64,000 nt of DNA, taken from the NCBI RefSeq assembly GCF_041261205.1, contig NZ_JBGCCH010000035.1:33608-97607 (forward strand), in the 5' to 3' direction. Below are positions 38,161 to 47,300 of this stretch, piece by piece. A program made the position numbers and the translations under genes. The notes under the pieces are model-generated. The model searched no databases and was not told the DNA's origin. It worked only from the letters and a program-made list of their open reading frames with translations. This stretch comes from Catenulispora sp. MAP5-51 (GTDB lineage Bacteria; Actinomycetota; Actinomycetes; Streptomycetales; Catenulisporaceae). Numbering within the stretch: position 1 is the stretch's first letter; each line of letters starts with the position of its first letter.

Positions 38161-41100
38161 GTGGACCAGGGGCCCACAGTCGGCGGTACCCGACCCAGCG
38201 TGCGCTTCGCGATTCTCGGCTCGTTCGAGTGCTGGGCCGACGGCACCTCCATCGCCTTACGCGGCCGCCTCCAGGAACGTCTCGCGGTCTCCCTTCTGCT
38301 GAACCGGAACCGCGTGGTACCGGTCTCGCGATTGGTCGAGACCATCTGGGAGGACGGCGGTCCGGACACCGCCGCGCACCAGGTCCGGAAGATGACCTCG
38401 GACCTGCGCAAGCGTGTGCCCGGGATGGCGGACATGCTGACGACCTCGGGCGTCGGCTACCGCATCAGGGTCCCGGAGGAGACCCTGGACCTCGGGGTGT
38501 TCACCGCGGCGCTGAGCGACGCGCGCCGCGCCACCGACGAGGGCGATCTGCGCTCGGCCGCCGCGAAGTTACGCCTCGCGCTCGACCAGTGGCGCGGACC
38601 GGTGCTCGGCGGTGAGGGCGGCCCGGTGATCGAGGCCATGGGCACCGCCCTGGAAGAGCGCCGGCTGACCGCCATGGAGCAGTTGTTCGCGATCCGCCTG
38701 GACCTCGGAGAGGCGCGCCGTCTGGTCGGCGACCTGCGGGAGGCGGTGGGGGCCAACCCGGTCCGGGAACACCTGCGCGGGCAGTTGATGCGGGCCCTGT
38801 ATCTGTCCGGACGCCAGGCCGACGCGCTGGCCGAGTTCCAGAGCCTTCGTCAGTACCTTGACGAAGAGCACGGCGTCGAGCCCAGCGCGGAGCTGGCCGA
38901 CCTGCAAAAGCGCATCCTGCACAACGACGCGAGCCTGGGCAGCCAGGGCGAGGCCCGCAGGGACACGGCCACCGTGGTCCCGAAGCCGGCGTCCACCTCG
39001 GCGGCCGGCAGCTTCCCCACGACCCTCCCCTACGATCTGCCCGACTTCACCGGGCGCCAGGAGGCGCTCGACGCGGTGTGCGCGGCGGGTCAGGCGACGG
39101 GCTCCGGAGCGCACCGGCTGCGGATCGTGCTGATCGACGGGATGGCGGGCAGCGGCAAGACGGCACTGGCCGTCCACGCCGCCCATTTCCTGCAGGAGTC
39201 CCATCCGGACGGCCAGCTCTATCTGGACCTGCACGGGTTCACTCCCGAACGCGATTCCATCGACACCCACGAAGCGCTCGGCATTCTGCTGGGCGCGCTG
39301 GGGATCTCCGGGCCGGACGTCCCCGTCGACCCGCAGGCGCGCATCGCCCGCTGGCGGGCGGCGACCGTCAACCGGCGCATGCTCCTGGTGTTCGACGACG
39401 CGGAGAGCGCCGCGCAGATCCGAGGCTTGCTGCCCGGTTCCTCGGAGAGCACCGTGCTGGTCACGAGCCGCGTCCGCATCAAGGGGATCGACGGCGCGCG
39501 TCCGGTGTCCCTCGACGTGCTCTCGCCGGCGGAAAGCCTGTCGCTGCTGGAAAGGGTGCTCGGTCGGGAACGCGTGGCCAGGGAATCCGAGGCCGCGCTT
39601 CGCCTGGCGGACCTGTGCGGGCATCTCCCGCTGGCGCTGCGAATCAGCGCCGCACGCCTGGCGAGCCGGGACCACTGGACGATCGCACGGCTGGCCAGCC
39701 GGTTGTCGAACGAGTCGCGCAAGCTGGTCGAGCTCGCCGTCGAGGATCGCAGCATCAAGGCCAGCATCAAGGCCTCCCTGGAGGCCCTCGATCCGGAGCA
39801 CCTGCGATACCTGCGGTACATCTGTCTGCACCCCGGCGACGACGTGGAGATCCACGCCGCGGCGGCGCTCACCGGGCTCGACGTGTACGACGCCGAGGAC
39901 ATCGTCGAGCTCCTGCTCGACCGGCACCTCATGGAACCGCGGCTGGCGGAGCGGTACACGGTGCACAGCCTGGTCCGCGCCTACGTCCGCGAGGAGTTCG
40001 CCGACGATGTGGACGACGCCCCCGCGTTCGAGCGCCTGACGAACTACTACCGCACCGCGATCGGCCGCGCCTCGGACGCAGCCTTCCCCGGACGCAGCCG
40101 GTATTCCAACGGTCTGCCCGCCTACGAGGGCGCCATCCCGGACCTCGACGACCGGGGTCTGGCCCTGGCGTGGGTGGACGCCGAGTATCGCAATATCCTG
40201 CCGTCCTTGCGCGAGGCCGTACGCCGCGGCCGGCACTCCGAGGTCGTGGAGACGGCCCGTGATCTGATCTACCATCTGCACCTGCGAGGACGCAGCGACG
40301 CGTTCCTGGAGGCGGCGACTTTGGGCGCCGCCTCGTCGCGCCGGACGCAGGATCCCGCGGCGATCCGGATGAGTCTGGTGAACCTGGCCGTCGCCTACTG
40401 GCATCGCGGGGACATCCCCGCCGGCCTGGTCCAGCTGCGCGAGGCCCTCGAGGTGGCGACGGCGGCCGGCGACCGGGCCGGGCAGGCGGTGTGCCTGAGC
40501 CGGCTGGGCACCTTCTACTCCACGCTGGGCGATCTGGAGCTGGCCGTGGAGCACCTCGAACGCAGCATCCCGATGCATCTTGAGACGGGCAGTCTCAAAG
40601 AGGTGGCCGAGGCCCGTTTCCATCTCAGTTCGGCGTTCAACGTCCTGGGCCGCTACGGCGACGCCGCCGCGCAGGCCGAGGCCGCGATCGCGGTGAACCA
40701 GGAGCTGAGCAGCCCCAGCACGCAGACCATGGCACTGGTCAACCTCGGGACCGCGCAGACCGGGCTCGGAATGCACCACGAGGCGCTCAGAACACTGAGC
40801 GAGGCGCTGGAGTTGGAGGCCAGGCTCGGCGGGTCCCTGTCCAAGGCGCTCATCCTGGCGCGCATGGTCCGGCCCTGCCGGTCCACCGGCGCCCGCGCCG
40901 CGGCGGCGCAGTTCGCCCGGCAGGCGGCCGAGGCGGTGCGGGCTCCGCACACCTCGCCCATGCACCGGGTCATCGTGCTCGATCTGCTGGGCGAGCACGC
41001 GCTGCAGGAGGACAGGCTCAGCGCGGCGAGGGAATTGTTCAGCGAGGCGGTCGAGCTCAGCGAGGAGCTCGGTCTGCGCTTCGACGCGGCGTGGGCCACG

Positions 41101-41220
41101 GCCGGCCTGGCCGCGACGTCGGCGGCGTGCGGCGACGAGGAGGCCGCGGCCGAGCTCGCGGATCGCAGCGATCCGATCCTGGCCGAGGTCGGCCTGCCGG
41201 AGAAGTTGCGGCACCGCTGA
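38161..41220 (+). CDS. SARP-STAND (AfsR-like) transcriptional activator with two TTA codons
   Basis: 1019 residues from GTG 38161, which has AGGAGG 6 nt upstream; ATG 38155 would touch it and is less likely. Domains: OmpR-type HTH and BTAD (residues ~15-260), NB-ARC (IDGMAGSGKTALAVHAAHFLQ, MLLVFDDAES, CGHLPLALRI) to about 600, then a TPR region to the end. TTA codons at 38257-38259 and 38569-38571 would need the bldA tRNA, typical of late-stage pathway activators. It lies beside the second cluster and is probably its activator. The NB-ARC part resembles the STAND protein at 25270-28056. Confidence 0.9.
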   Translation: MDQGPTVGGTRPSVRFAILGSFECWADGTSIALRGRLQERLAVSLLLNRNRVVPVSRLVETIWEDGGPDTAAHQVRKMTSDLRKRVPGMADMLTTSGVGYRIRVPEETLDLGVFTAALSDARRATDEGDLRSAAAKLRLALDQWRGPVLGGEGGPVIEAMGTALEERRLTAMEQLFAIRLDLGEARRLVGDLREAVGANPVREHLRGQLMRALYLSGRQADALAEFQSLRQYLDEEHGVEPSAELADLQKRILHNDASLGSQGEARRDTATVVPKPASTSAAGSFPTTLPYDLPDFTGRQEALDAVCAAGQATGSGAHRLRIVLIDGMAGSGKTALAVHAAHFLQESHPDGQLYLDLHGFTPERDSIDTHEALGILLGALGISGPDVPVDPQARIARWRAATVNRRMLLVFDDAESAAQIRGLLPGSSESTVLVTSRVRIKGIDGARPVSLDVLSPAESLSLLERVLGRERVARESEAALRLADLCGHLPLALRISAARLASRDHWTIARLASRLSNESRKLVELAVEDRSIKASIKASLEALDPEHLRYLRYICLHPGDDVEIHAAAALTGLDVYDAEDIVELLLDRHLMEPRLAERYTVHSLVRAYVREEFADDVDDAPAFERLTNYYRTAIGRASDAAFPGRSRYSNGLPAYEGAIPDLDDRGLALAWVDAEYRNILPSLREAVRRGRHSEVVETARDLIYHLHLRGRSDAFLEAATLGAASSRRTQDPAAIRMSLVNLAVAYWHRGDIPAGLVQLREALEVATAAGDRAGQAVCLSRLGTFYSTLGDLELAVEHLERSIPMHLETGSLKEVAEARFHLSSAFNVLGRYGDAAAQAEAAIAVNQELSSPSTQTMALVNLGTAQTGLGMHHEALRTLSEALELEARLGGSLSKALILARMVRPCRSTGARAAAAQFARQAAEAVRAPHTSPMHRVIVLDLLGEHALQEDRLSAARELFSEAVELSEELGLRFDAAWATAGLAATSAACGDEEAAAELADRSDPILAEVGLPEKLRHR

Positions 41221-41341
41221 GAGCGTGCGGGGATCGCCAGGGGAACGGGCCGGGAAGCGGGTTCGCAAATATCAGATACGTCTCGAAGACCGTCTGTGAA
41301 CTGCGGGGCTTCTACCCAAATCCTTGCCGAGGGAGAAGATC

Positions 41342-41995
41342 ATGACCATTCGGGTACTCATCTGTGACGAACTGCCGATCATCGGGGACGGCCTGCGGAC
41401 TCTGCTGGACGCGGTCCCGGACATCGAGGTGGTCGGGGTGACCGACAACGGCATGGAGGCCATCGTCCTGGTGCGCACCATGCGGCCCGAAGTCGTGGTC
41501 ACCGACCTGAACCTGCAGACCATCTCCGGCCTGGAGATGATCCGAAGGCTCGCCAAGGAGGACGACCCGCCCAGCATCGTGGTGTTCACCGAGGCCGACG
41601 CCGACAAGACCGTGAGCGACGTGCTGCACGCCGGCGTGAGCTGCCTGCTCGGCAAGGACGCCCGGCCGCAGGAGCTGATCACCGCGATCCAGGCGGCGGC
41701 CACCGGCCAGACCGTGCTCGCGCCGAGCATCGCGCGCCGCCTGGTCAGCTGGTTCCGGGCCCAGCCCGAACCGCAGGAGGCCGCGATGTGCCCGGGGGCC
41801 TCCGAACTAACCTCGCGCGAACGCGAAGTGATCCGGATGGTGGCGCGCGGGATGTCCACCGAGGAGGTGGCCCGCGAGCTGATCATCGGCGAGGCCACGG
41901 TGCGCACGCACGTGTACCGGGTGCGGACCAAGCTGGGGGTGCGCGATCGTGCGGAGCTGGTGTCGCTGGCGTACCGGTCGGGGCTGATCGCCTAG
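41342..41995 (+). CDS. NarL/LuxR-family response regulator (orphan)
   Basis: 217 residues from ATG 41342 (GAGGGAG upstream). Receiver domain: the acidic pair in ICDEL, phospho-Asp in VVTDLNL, Thr in VVFTEAD, Lys in LGKDARP. C-terminal LuxR HTH: LTSREREVIRMVARGMSTEEVARELIIGEATV. No histidine kinase is nearby. It follows the SARP-STAND gene by 121 bp on the same strand, so the two may jointly control the cluster to the right. Confidence 0.92.
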   Translation: MTIRVLICDELPIIGDGLRTLLDAVPDIEVVGVTDNGMEAIVLVRTMRPEVVVTDLNLQTISGLEMIRRLAKEDDPPSIVVFTEADADKTVSDVLHAGVSCLLGKDARPQELITAIQAAATGQTVLAPSIARRLVSWFRAQPEPQEAAMCPGASELTSREREVIRMVARGMSTEEVARELIIGEATVRTHVYRVRTKLGVRDRAELVSLAYRSGLIA

Positions 41996-42010
41996 CCGGA
42001 GCAAGACGAA

Positions 42011-42041
42011 AGCCCCCGCAGCCTGGTTGGCTGCGGGGGCT
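42011..42041. terminator. Bidirectional terminator hairpin
   Basis: AGCCCCCGCAGCC, 5-nt loop, GGCTGCGGGGGCT: a perfect 13-bp GC-rich stem between the convergent response regulator and acyl-CoA dehydrogenase genes. A short T run follows on the + side. Confidence 0.8.
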
Positions 42042-42058
42042 TGTCGCATGTGCGCTTG

Positions 42059-42106
42059 TCAGACGGCTGAGTTGTATCAGATGGCTGAGTCGTGTCAGAC
42101 GGCGAC
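42059..42106. repeat. 18-bp tandem repeats carrying extra stop codons
   Basis: About 2.7 copies of TCAGACGGCTGAGTTGTA-like units. The third copy is the 3' end of the dehydrogenase gene (minus strand), including its TGA, so the gene's end has been duplicated downstream. Confidence 0.7.
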
Positions 42107-43165
42107 GAGTTCTCGCTCAGCGGCGGCTGCACGCAGGCGCTCGGCACCGACGACGCGCCACAGTGCGGCCGGGTCGCCGTAGCGCGCGGATTCCGCCGCG
42201 GCCAGGCGGAAGTAGCGGTGCAGGCCCAGTTCGGCCGTCATCGCGCGTACTCCGCAGCTCTGCATACTCAGGCGGACCACGTCGCGCGCGGTCTCGGCGG
42301 CCATCGCCAGGGCCGCGATCGGTTCGGTTCCCGCGCCGGCCGGTTCGGTGTCGATCGGTTCGGTGTCGATCAACCAGGCCGCCCGATAGACCGAGGCGCG
42401 CGTCGCGCGCAGAGCCACCAGGCCGCGGGCCAGAGGGAACGAGACCGCGGGCAGGTCGCGCAGACGAGAGCCGAACTGGCGGCGCGAGCCGGTGTAGTCC
42501 AGCGCGATCCGGTGGGCGCCCTCGGCGATGCCGAGCAGGTAGGCCGCCTGTCGCACACGGGCTCGGGCCAGCGCGTCCGCGAGGGTGTCGCCGGTTGCGA
42601 CCACCTCCGTCGACGCGATCGGGGTCGCCTCAAAACGGACGGCCGGGGGGAACAAGGTGGTCAGGACACTGACACCTGGCGCGGTGCGCGGTACTGCTAC
42701 CAGGGCCGGCTCGGCAAAGACGACGGCCACCAGGAACACAGCGGCCGCGGCATCATCGACCGTCGCCGTACCCGTCAGCTCCCAGCCGCCCGCGCGCGCC
42801 GTCGCGCTGACGCCGCGCGCACCCGAAGGCGGGGGTGCCTCCAGCCCGGCCAGTCCCACGCCTTCCGGGTGCGGCCAGCTGACATCGGCCGCCAGCGCCT
42901 CGGCACGGTAGGGATTCCCGCACGCCGCGCGGCCGAGTTCCTCGCTCACCAGCGCCCCGGCGGTCAGGCCCAGCCCGAGTCCGCCGGCGTCGGCGGGTCG
43001 TTCGAAGGCCGCCGCGTCGAGCTGGTCGAGCACGGTCCGGGCCGGTCCCGCGCCGCCGTCGGTCACCGGCGCTCCGTGCACTCCGGGGCGCACGGGAATC
43101 GCTGCGAGGGCTGAGCGCAGTGCCTCGCGCACCTGGAGGAAGATCGGATCGGGAGCCAGGTCCAT
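42095..43165 (-). CDS. Acyl-CoA dehydrogenase-like protein, small subunit
   Basis: 356 residues. Weak ACAD fold: an N-terminal helical region, a middle beta domain (GWELTGTATVDDAAAAVFLVA) and a C-terminal helical domain (AYLLGIAEGAHRIALDYTGSRRQFGSRLRDLPAV). The catalytic Glu is not clearly present, so it probably pairs with the larger enzyme just upstream as a structural subunit. A DTEPIDTEPAGAGTEP repeat lies in the last helical domain. It starts 13 bp after the partner gene on the same strand. Confidence 0.82.
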   Translation of the reverse strand: MDLAPDPIFLQVREALRSALAAIPVRPGVHGAPVTDGGAGPARTVLDQLDAAAFERPADAGGLGLGLTAGALVSEELGRAACGNPYRAEALAADVSWPHPEGVGLAGLEAPPPSGARGVSATARAGGWELTGTATVDDAAAAVFLVAVVFAEPALVAVPRTAPGVSVLTTLFPPAVRFEATPIASTEVVATGDTLADALARARVRQAAYLLGIAEGAHRIALDYTGSRRQFGSRLRDLPAVSFPLARGLVALRATRASVYRAAWLIDTEPIDTEPAGAGTEPIAALAMAAETARDVVRLSMQSCGVRAMTAELGLHRYFRLAAAESARYGDPAALWRVVGAERLRAAAAERELVAV

Positions 43166-43178
43166 GTCAGCGTTCTCC

Positions 43179-44375
43179 TTATCCGACGGTATCGAAGGCG
43201 GCGGCCATGATCTGGAGCATCACCTCTGAGGTGCCCGCCGACAGGGTCAGCCCGGGCGCCTCCCGATAGGCGGAGTCCAGGATCGCGGCGGATCTGCCGC
43301 GGTTCGCCCGCTGCTCGGGGCTCGGGACGTCGGCGGCCCACGCCGCGATGCTCTGGGCGAGTTCGCTGCTGTGGTACTTGGCGACGGCGGTCGAGACCTG
43401 GTCGATGCGGCCGGACTCCAGTCCGGTGATCACCTCCCAGGCCAGGGCGTGGTCGGCGGCGAGCGCGCCTTCCCAGCGGCCGAGCTGCTCGAGCTGGGTG
43501 TCGCTGATCGGCCACGTGTCACTGATCGGCCAGGTGTCGCTGATCGGCCGGGCACCCTGCGGGCAAGGCGGCTCGCGGTCGGTCAGCGCCTCCAGCGCGG
43601 CGTCCAGCCAGCGCTCTGCTTTGAGGAAGTAGTCGAGTCCGGTTCGCTCCACCGCCAGTGCCTCGTTGAGCAGCGGCCAGGCTTCGCCGGGGCGGCCGAG
43701 CAGGTCCCGGGCCGGTACCGGCACCGCGTCGAGCTCCACCCGGTGGAAGTGCTCGTCGCCGATTCCGGGGATCATCGACACCGTCACGCCCGGGGCGTGC
43801 ATGTCGACCAGGAACAGGCTGATGCCCTGGTACTTCCCGGCGTCCGGCGAGGTGCGGGCCGCGCACAGTCCGAGGTCGACGAACCGGGTCTTGAGGCTGA
43901 ACACCTTCGTTCCGCTGATGCGGTAGCCGTCGCCGTCCGGTTCGGCCACGGCGCGCAGTGCGCCCAGGTCCGAGCCGGCGTCCGGTTCGGTGTACAGCAC
44001 CGAGGCGAAACGCTCGCCGCGGGCCAGCCCCGGCAGGTGCCGGCGTTTCTGCTCCTGGTCGCCGGCCATCAGCAGGAACTGGCCGACGATCTGGATGGTG
44101 TTGACGTGCAGCGTGTCCGGCACCCCGGCGCGCACCAGTTCCTCGGCGACGATCGCCGCCTGGCTCAGCGAACGGTCCTCGCCGCCGAACTCGGCGGGCC
44201 AGTGCACGGCCAGCAGCCCCCGCTCGCCGAGCAGCCGGTACAGCGGACGCCCGTCGGGCTCGATGCCGTCGGCGCCGGTGGCCAGTTCGGCTGCCGCCTG
44301 CACCTCGGCCGAGCGCAGCGTCTCACGCACCTGGCCCCGGAACCGTTGTTGATCCTCGGTGAATCCGAACCGCAT
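43179..44375 (-). CDS. Acyl-CoA dehydrogenase
   Basis: 398 residues, with stronger ACAD motifs: YTEPDAGSDLGALRA binds FAD/substrate, ISGTKVFSLKTRFVDLGLCAA, NEALAVERTGLDYFLKAERWLDAALEAL, and a C-terminal LSAGTSEVMLQIMAAAF. The last is the usual GGTSEIxR area with changes. It carries three 18-bp in-frame repeats (ISDTWP) around residue 280. It sits in the operon lysX-lysK-NRPS-ACAD-ACAD. Introducing an alpha,beta double bond in a carrier-bound amino acid, as the dehydroamino acid of azinomycin would need, is an inference. Confidence 0.9.
   Translation of the reverse strand: MRFGFTEDQQRFRGQVRETLRSAEVQAAAELATGADGIEPDGRPLYRLLGERGLLAVHWPAEFGGEDRSLSQAAIVAEELVRAGVPDTLHVNTIQIVGQFLLMAGDQEQKRRHLPGLARGERFASVLYTEPDAGSDLGALRAVAEPDGDGYRISGTKVFSLKTRFVDLGLCAARTSPDAGKYQGISLFLVDMHAPGVTVSMIPGIGDEHFHRVELDAVPVPARDLLGRPGEAWPLLNEALAVERTGLDYFLKAERWLDAALEALTDREPPCPQGARPISDTWPISDTWPISDTQLEQLGRWEGALAADHALAWEVITGLESGRIDQVSTAVAKYHSSELAQSIAAWAADVPSPEQRANRGRSAAILDSAYREAPGLTLSAGTSEVMLQIMAAAFDTVG
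43498..43551 (-). repeat. Three 18-bp in-frame repeats in the dehydrogenase
   Basis: GTGTCGCTGATCGGCCAC-like units at 43498, 43516 and 43534 code ISDTWP, ISDTWP and ISDTxP on the minus strand. They lie between helices of the C-terminal domain. Confidence 0.9.
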
Positions 44376-44396
44376 GGAAGATCGCTCCCTTTCTCC

Positions 44397-47300
44397 TCAA
44401 GATGCGAGCGCGTCCTCGACCGCCGCGACGACCCGGCCCAGGGCCAGTTCCGTGAAAAGGGTGTAGTGGTCGCCGGGCACTCGTTCTCCGCAGAAACGGC
44501 CGGTGGACACCGATCGCCACTGCTCGTGCACCGCTACCCGCGGCGTGGCGGCCAGCGCCGTGATCCGCCCCCCGTAGGGGCCCGGCGGGCAGTACGCCTG
44601 CATCGACAGCGCGCAGGCCCGGAAGGTCTCGTAGCGGGAAGTCAGCTCCTGCTCGGTGAGCTCCAGCCGGACCCCGAGCCCGGTCAGCGTCCGGCCGATG
44701 TCCGCCACCCCGGCGGCCGGGTCGTCGAGCACCGCGCGCACCGCGGCCCCGCCCCGCCCGGCCAGCCTGGCGACATCGTGCACGAACCGCTGCCGCACCG
44801 TCGCCTCGTCCAGCGGGACGGTGTCCTCGTCGTAGGCCGCGTCCAGCAACACCACAGCGGGCTGCTGCCCGGTCCGCTCCTCGATCTGCCGGGCCACTTC
44901 GAAGGCGAGCACGCCGCCGTAGGACCAGCCGGCCAGGCAGCACGACTCCGGAAGACCCTCGGAGATCAGCGCCTCGGAGATCCGCGCCGCGGTCCGGGCC
45001 AGGCCGTCGGCCGGGTCGAAAGCAGCATCGGCGGGATCGGCGGCGAAGCCGATCACGCCGACGTCCGCCGGCAGTTCCCTGAGCAACGGCATGTAGCAGA
45101 ACAGCTCACCGCCGGAGGGATGCAACAGGATCACCTGTGCGGGGCCGGACGAGGCGCGCATCACCACAGGCGCCCGGCCGCCGTCGTCCTGCTTCGCCAG
45201 CGCCCGGGGAACGCGCGCGGCGTCGATGGTCGCCGCCAGGTGGGCGACGGTCGGGGAGACGAAGAAGTCGCCGAGGGAGATCTCCACCCCGAACCGGGCC
45301 TTGATCGCCGACATCAGCTGGACGGCCTGCAGACTGTTGCCGCCGACCAGGAAGAAGTCGTCGTCCACCCCGAGCCGGCTGTTGTGCAGCAGCGGGGCGA
45401 GCACCTCGTGCAGCAGCACCCGTTCGGTCGCGGTACGCGCCCGGTCGGCCGGTCCGTCCTCGGCCCGGCGCGGGTCGGGCGCGGGCAGTCGGCGCCAGTC
45501 GACCTTGCCGCTGCCCGTCAGCGGCATCTCGGCCAAGACCACGAAATACGACGGGATCATGTACGACGGCAGCAGCGTACTGAGATGCTCGCGCAGCGCC
45601 GGCACCTGCCCGTCCGCGATCCCGGTCGCGTAGCAGACCAGGTGCTTGTCCCCGGCCTCGTCCGTCCACGCCCGCACGCTGACCTGCTCGATCCCCGCGA
45701 AGCCGGTGACCGCCGACTCCACCTCGCCCAGCTCGATCCGCAGGCCGCGGATCTTGACCTGCTGGTCGATCCGGCCCTGGAAGACCAGCCGGCCGTCGGC
45801 GAGCCGCTTCACCAGGTCTCCGGTGCGGTACAGCCGGCCGCCCGGAGCGGTGCCGAAGGGATCGGCGATGAACTTCTGGGCGGTCAGCTCGTCCCGGTCG
45901 AGGTAGCCGCGCGCGAGTCCCGCGCCGCCGATCACCAGCTCCCCCGGCACGCCGAGCGGCACCCGGCGCAGGTCGGCGTCCAGCACGTGCGCCACGTGGT
46001 TGGCCATCGGCAGCCCGATCGGCGGCGAGGCGTCCCAGCTGCCCGCGCACTCCTCCACGATCATCGTCACGGTGCACTCGGTCGGGCCGTAGCCGTTGAA
46101 CAGCCGCCGGCCCCGGTTCCACCGGTTCACCAGCTCGCCGCTGAACGCCTCGCCGCCGACGAACGCGATCCGCAGCTCGGCGAACCGCTCGGGCGCCAGC
46201 AGCGGCATCACGGTCGGGGGCAGGTCGATGACCGTGATGCCCTGGCGTTCCATGAGCGACTGGAGCCGGTCGATCGACAGCCGCTCGTCCTCGGTGGCGA
46301 TGCACAGGCGCGCGCCGGTCAGCAGTGCGGAGAACGTCTCGAAGACGGAGACGTCGAAGGTCACCGAGGCGAACCCGAGCATCCGGTCGGCCGGCGTCAG
46401 GTCGAACAGCTCGCGCGTGGAGTCGATGAAGGCGACCACGCCGCGGTGTTCGAGCAGCACGCCCTTCGGCTTGCCGGTGCTGCCCGAGGTGTAGATGACG
46501 TAGGCGACGTCGTGGGGCTGCGCGGCGAGCGGCGGGTTGTCGGCCGGGTGCGCGGCCAGTTCGTCCCGGACCTCGTCCAGCGTGACGACCGGCGCTGCGA
46601 CCTCGTTCAGGATCGCGCCGACCGCGGCATGGGCGATCACCGCGCACACCCCGGCGTCCGCGGCGATCTCCGCGACCCGGGCCGGGGGATGCCCGGTGTC
46701 CAGCGGGACATAGGCGGCACCGGTCTTGAGGACTGCGAGGATCGCCGTGGGCAGGTCCAGGTTCCGGCGCAGGCAGATGCCGACCCTGGAGCCCGGTACG
46801 ACGCCGCGCTCGCGCAGCAGCGCGGCCAGCCGGTTCGCGCCGGCGTTGAGCTCGGCGTAGCTGGTCTCGACGCCGGCGACGACGACCGCGACGGCATCAG
46901 GGGTTTGCGATGCGCGCGCCTGGAACTCCTCCACGATCGTGGTGTCGCGGATCGTCCGCTCGGGGCCCATGGCGACCGCGTCGAGGAACGCGAGGTCCTC
47001 CGGGCTCTGCATGCGGGCACCGGACAGCGGAGCGTCGGGGGCGGAAGTCAGAGCACTGAGCAAGGCGTCGTAGTGGCGGGCGAACCTGGCGACGCTGTCG
47101 GCGTCGAACAGGCCGGTGTCGAACTCGATGCCCAGGCAGGCGTCGGCGCCGGGAGCCGTCTGCTCCGTCAGGTGCCAGCTCATGTCGAACCGGGAGGTGC
47201 CGGAGCGGACGCTCTCCCGGGATGTGAGGACGCCGGGCAGGCCGGCCGTCGTGGCCGCGTCCCGCACGTCGAAGACGATCTGGAAGATCGGTGAGCGCGA

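Noticed and set aside
42059..42106. Possible attachment site or phage repeat
   Set aside because: Repeats are short and derive from the gene's own 3' end; no integrase or tRNA gene is near.
46637..47020. Separate small gene on the minus strand within the NRPS
   Set aside because: Overlaps the adenylation domain in another frame; Ser/Arg/Pro-rich with no motif.
43371..47294. 1307-codon plus-strand open frame opposite the NRPS
   Set aside because: His/Gln/Arg/Gly-rich antisense shadow of the NRPS and dehydrogenase; no motif and no ribosome site.
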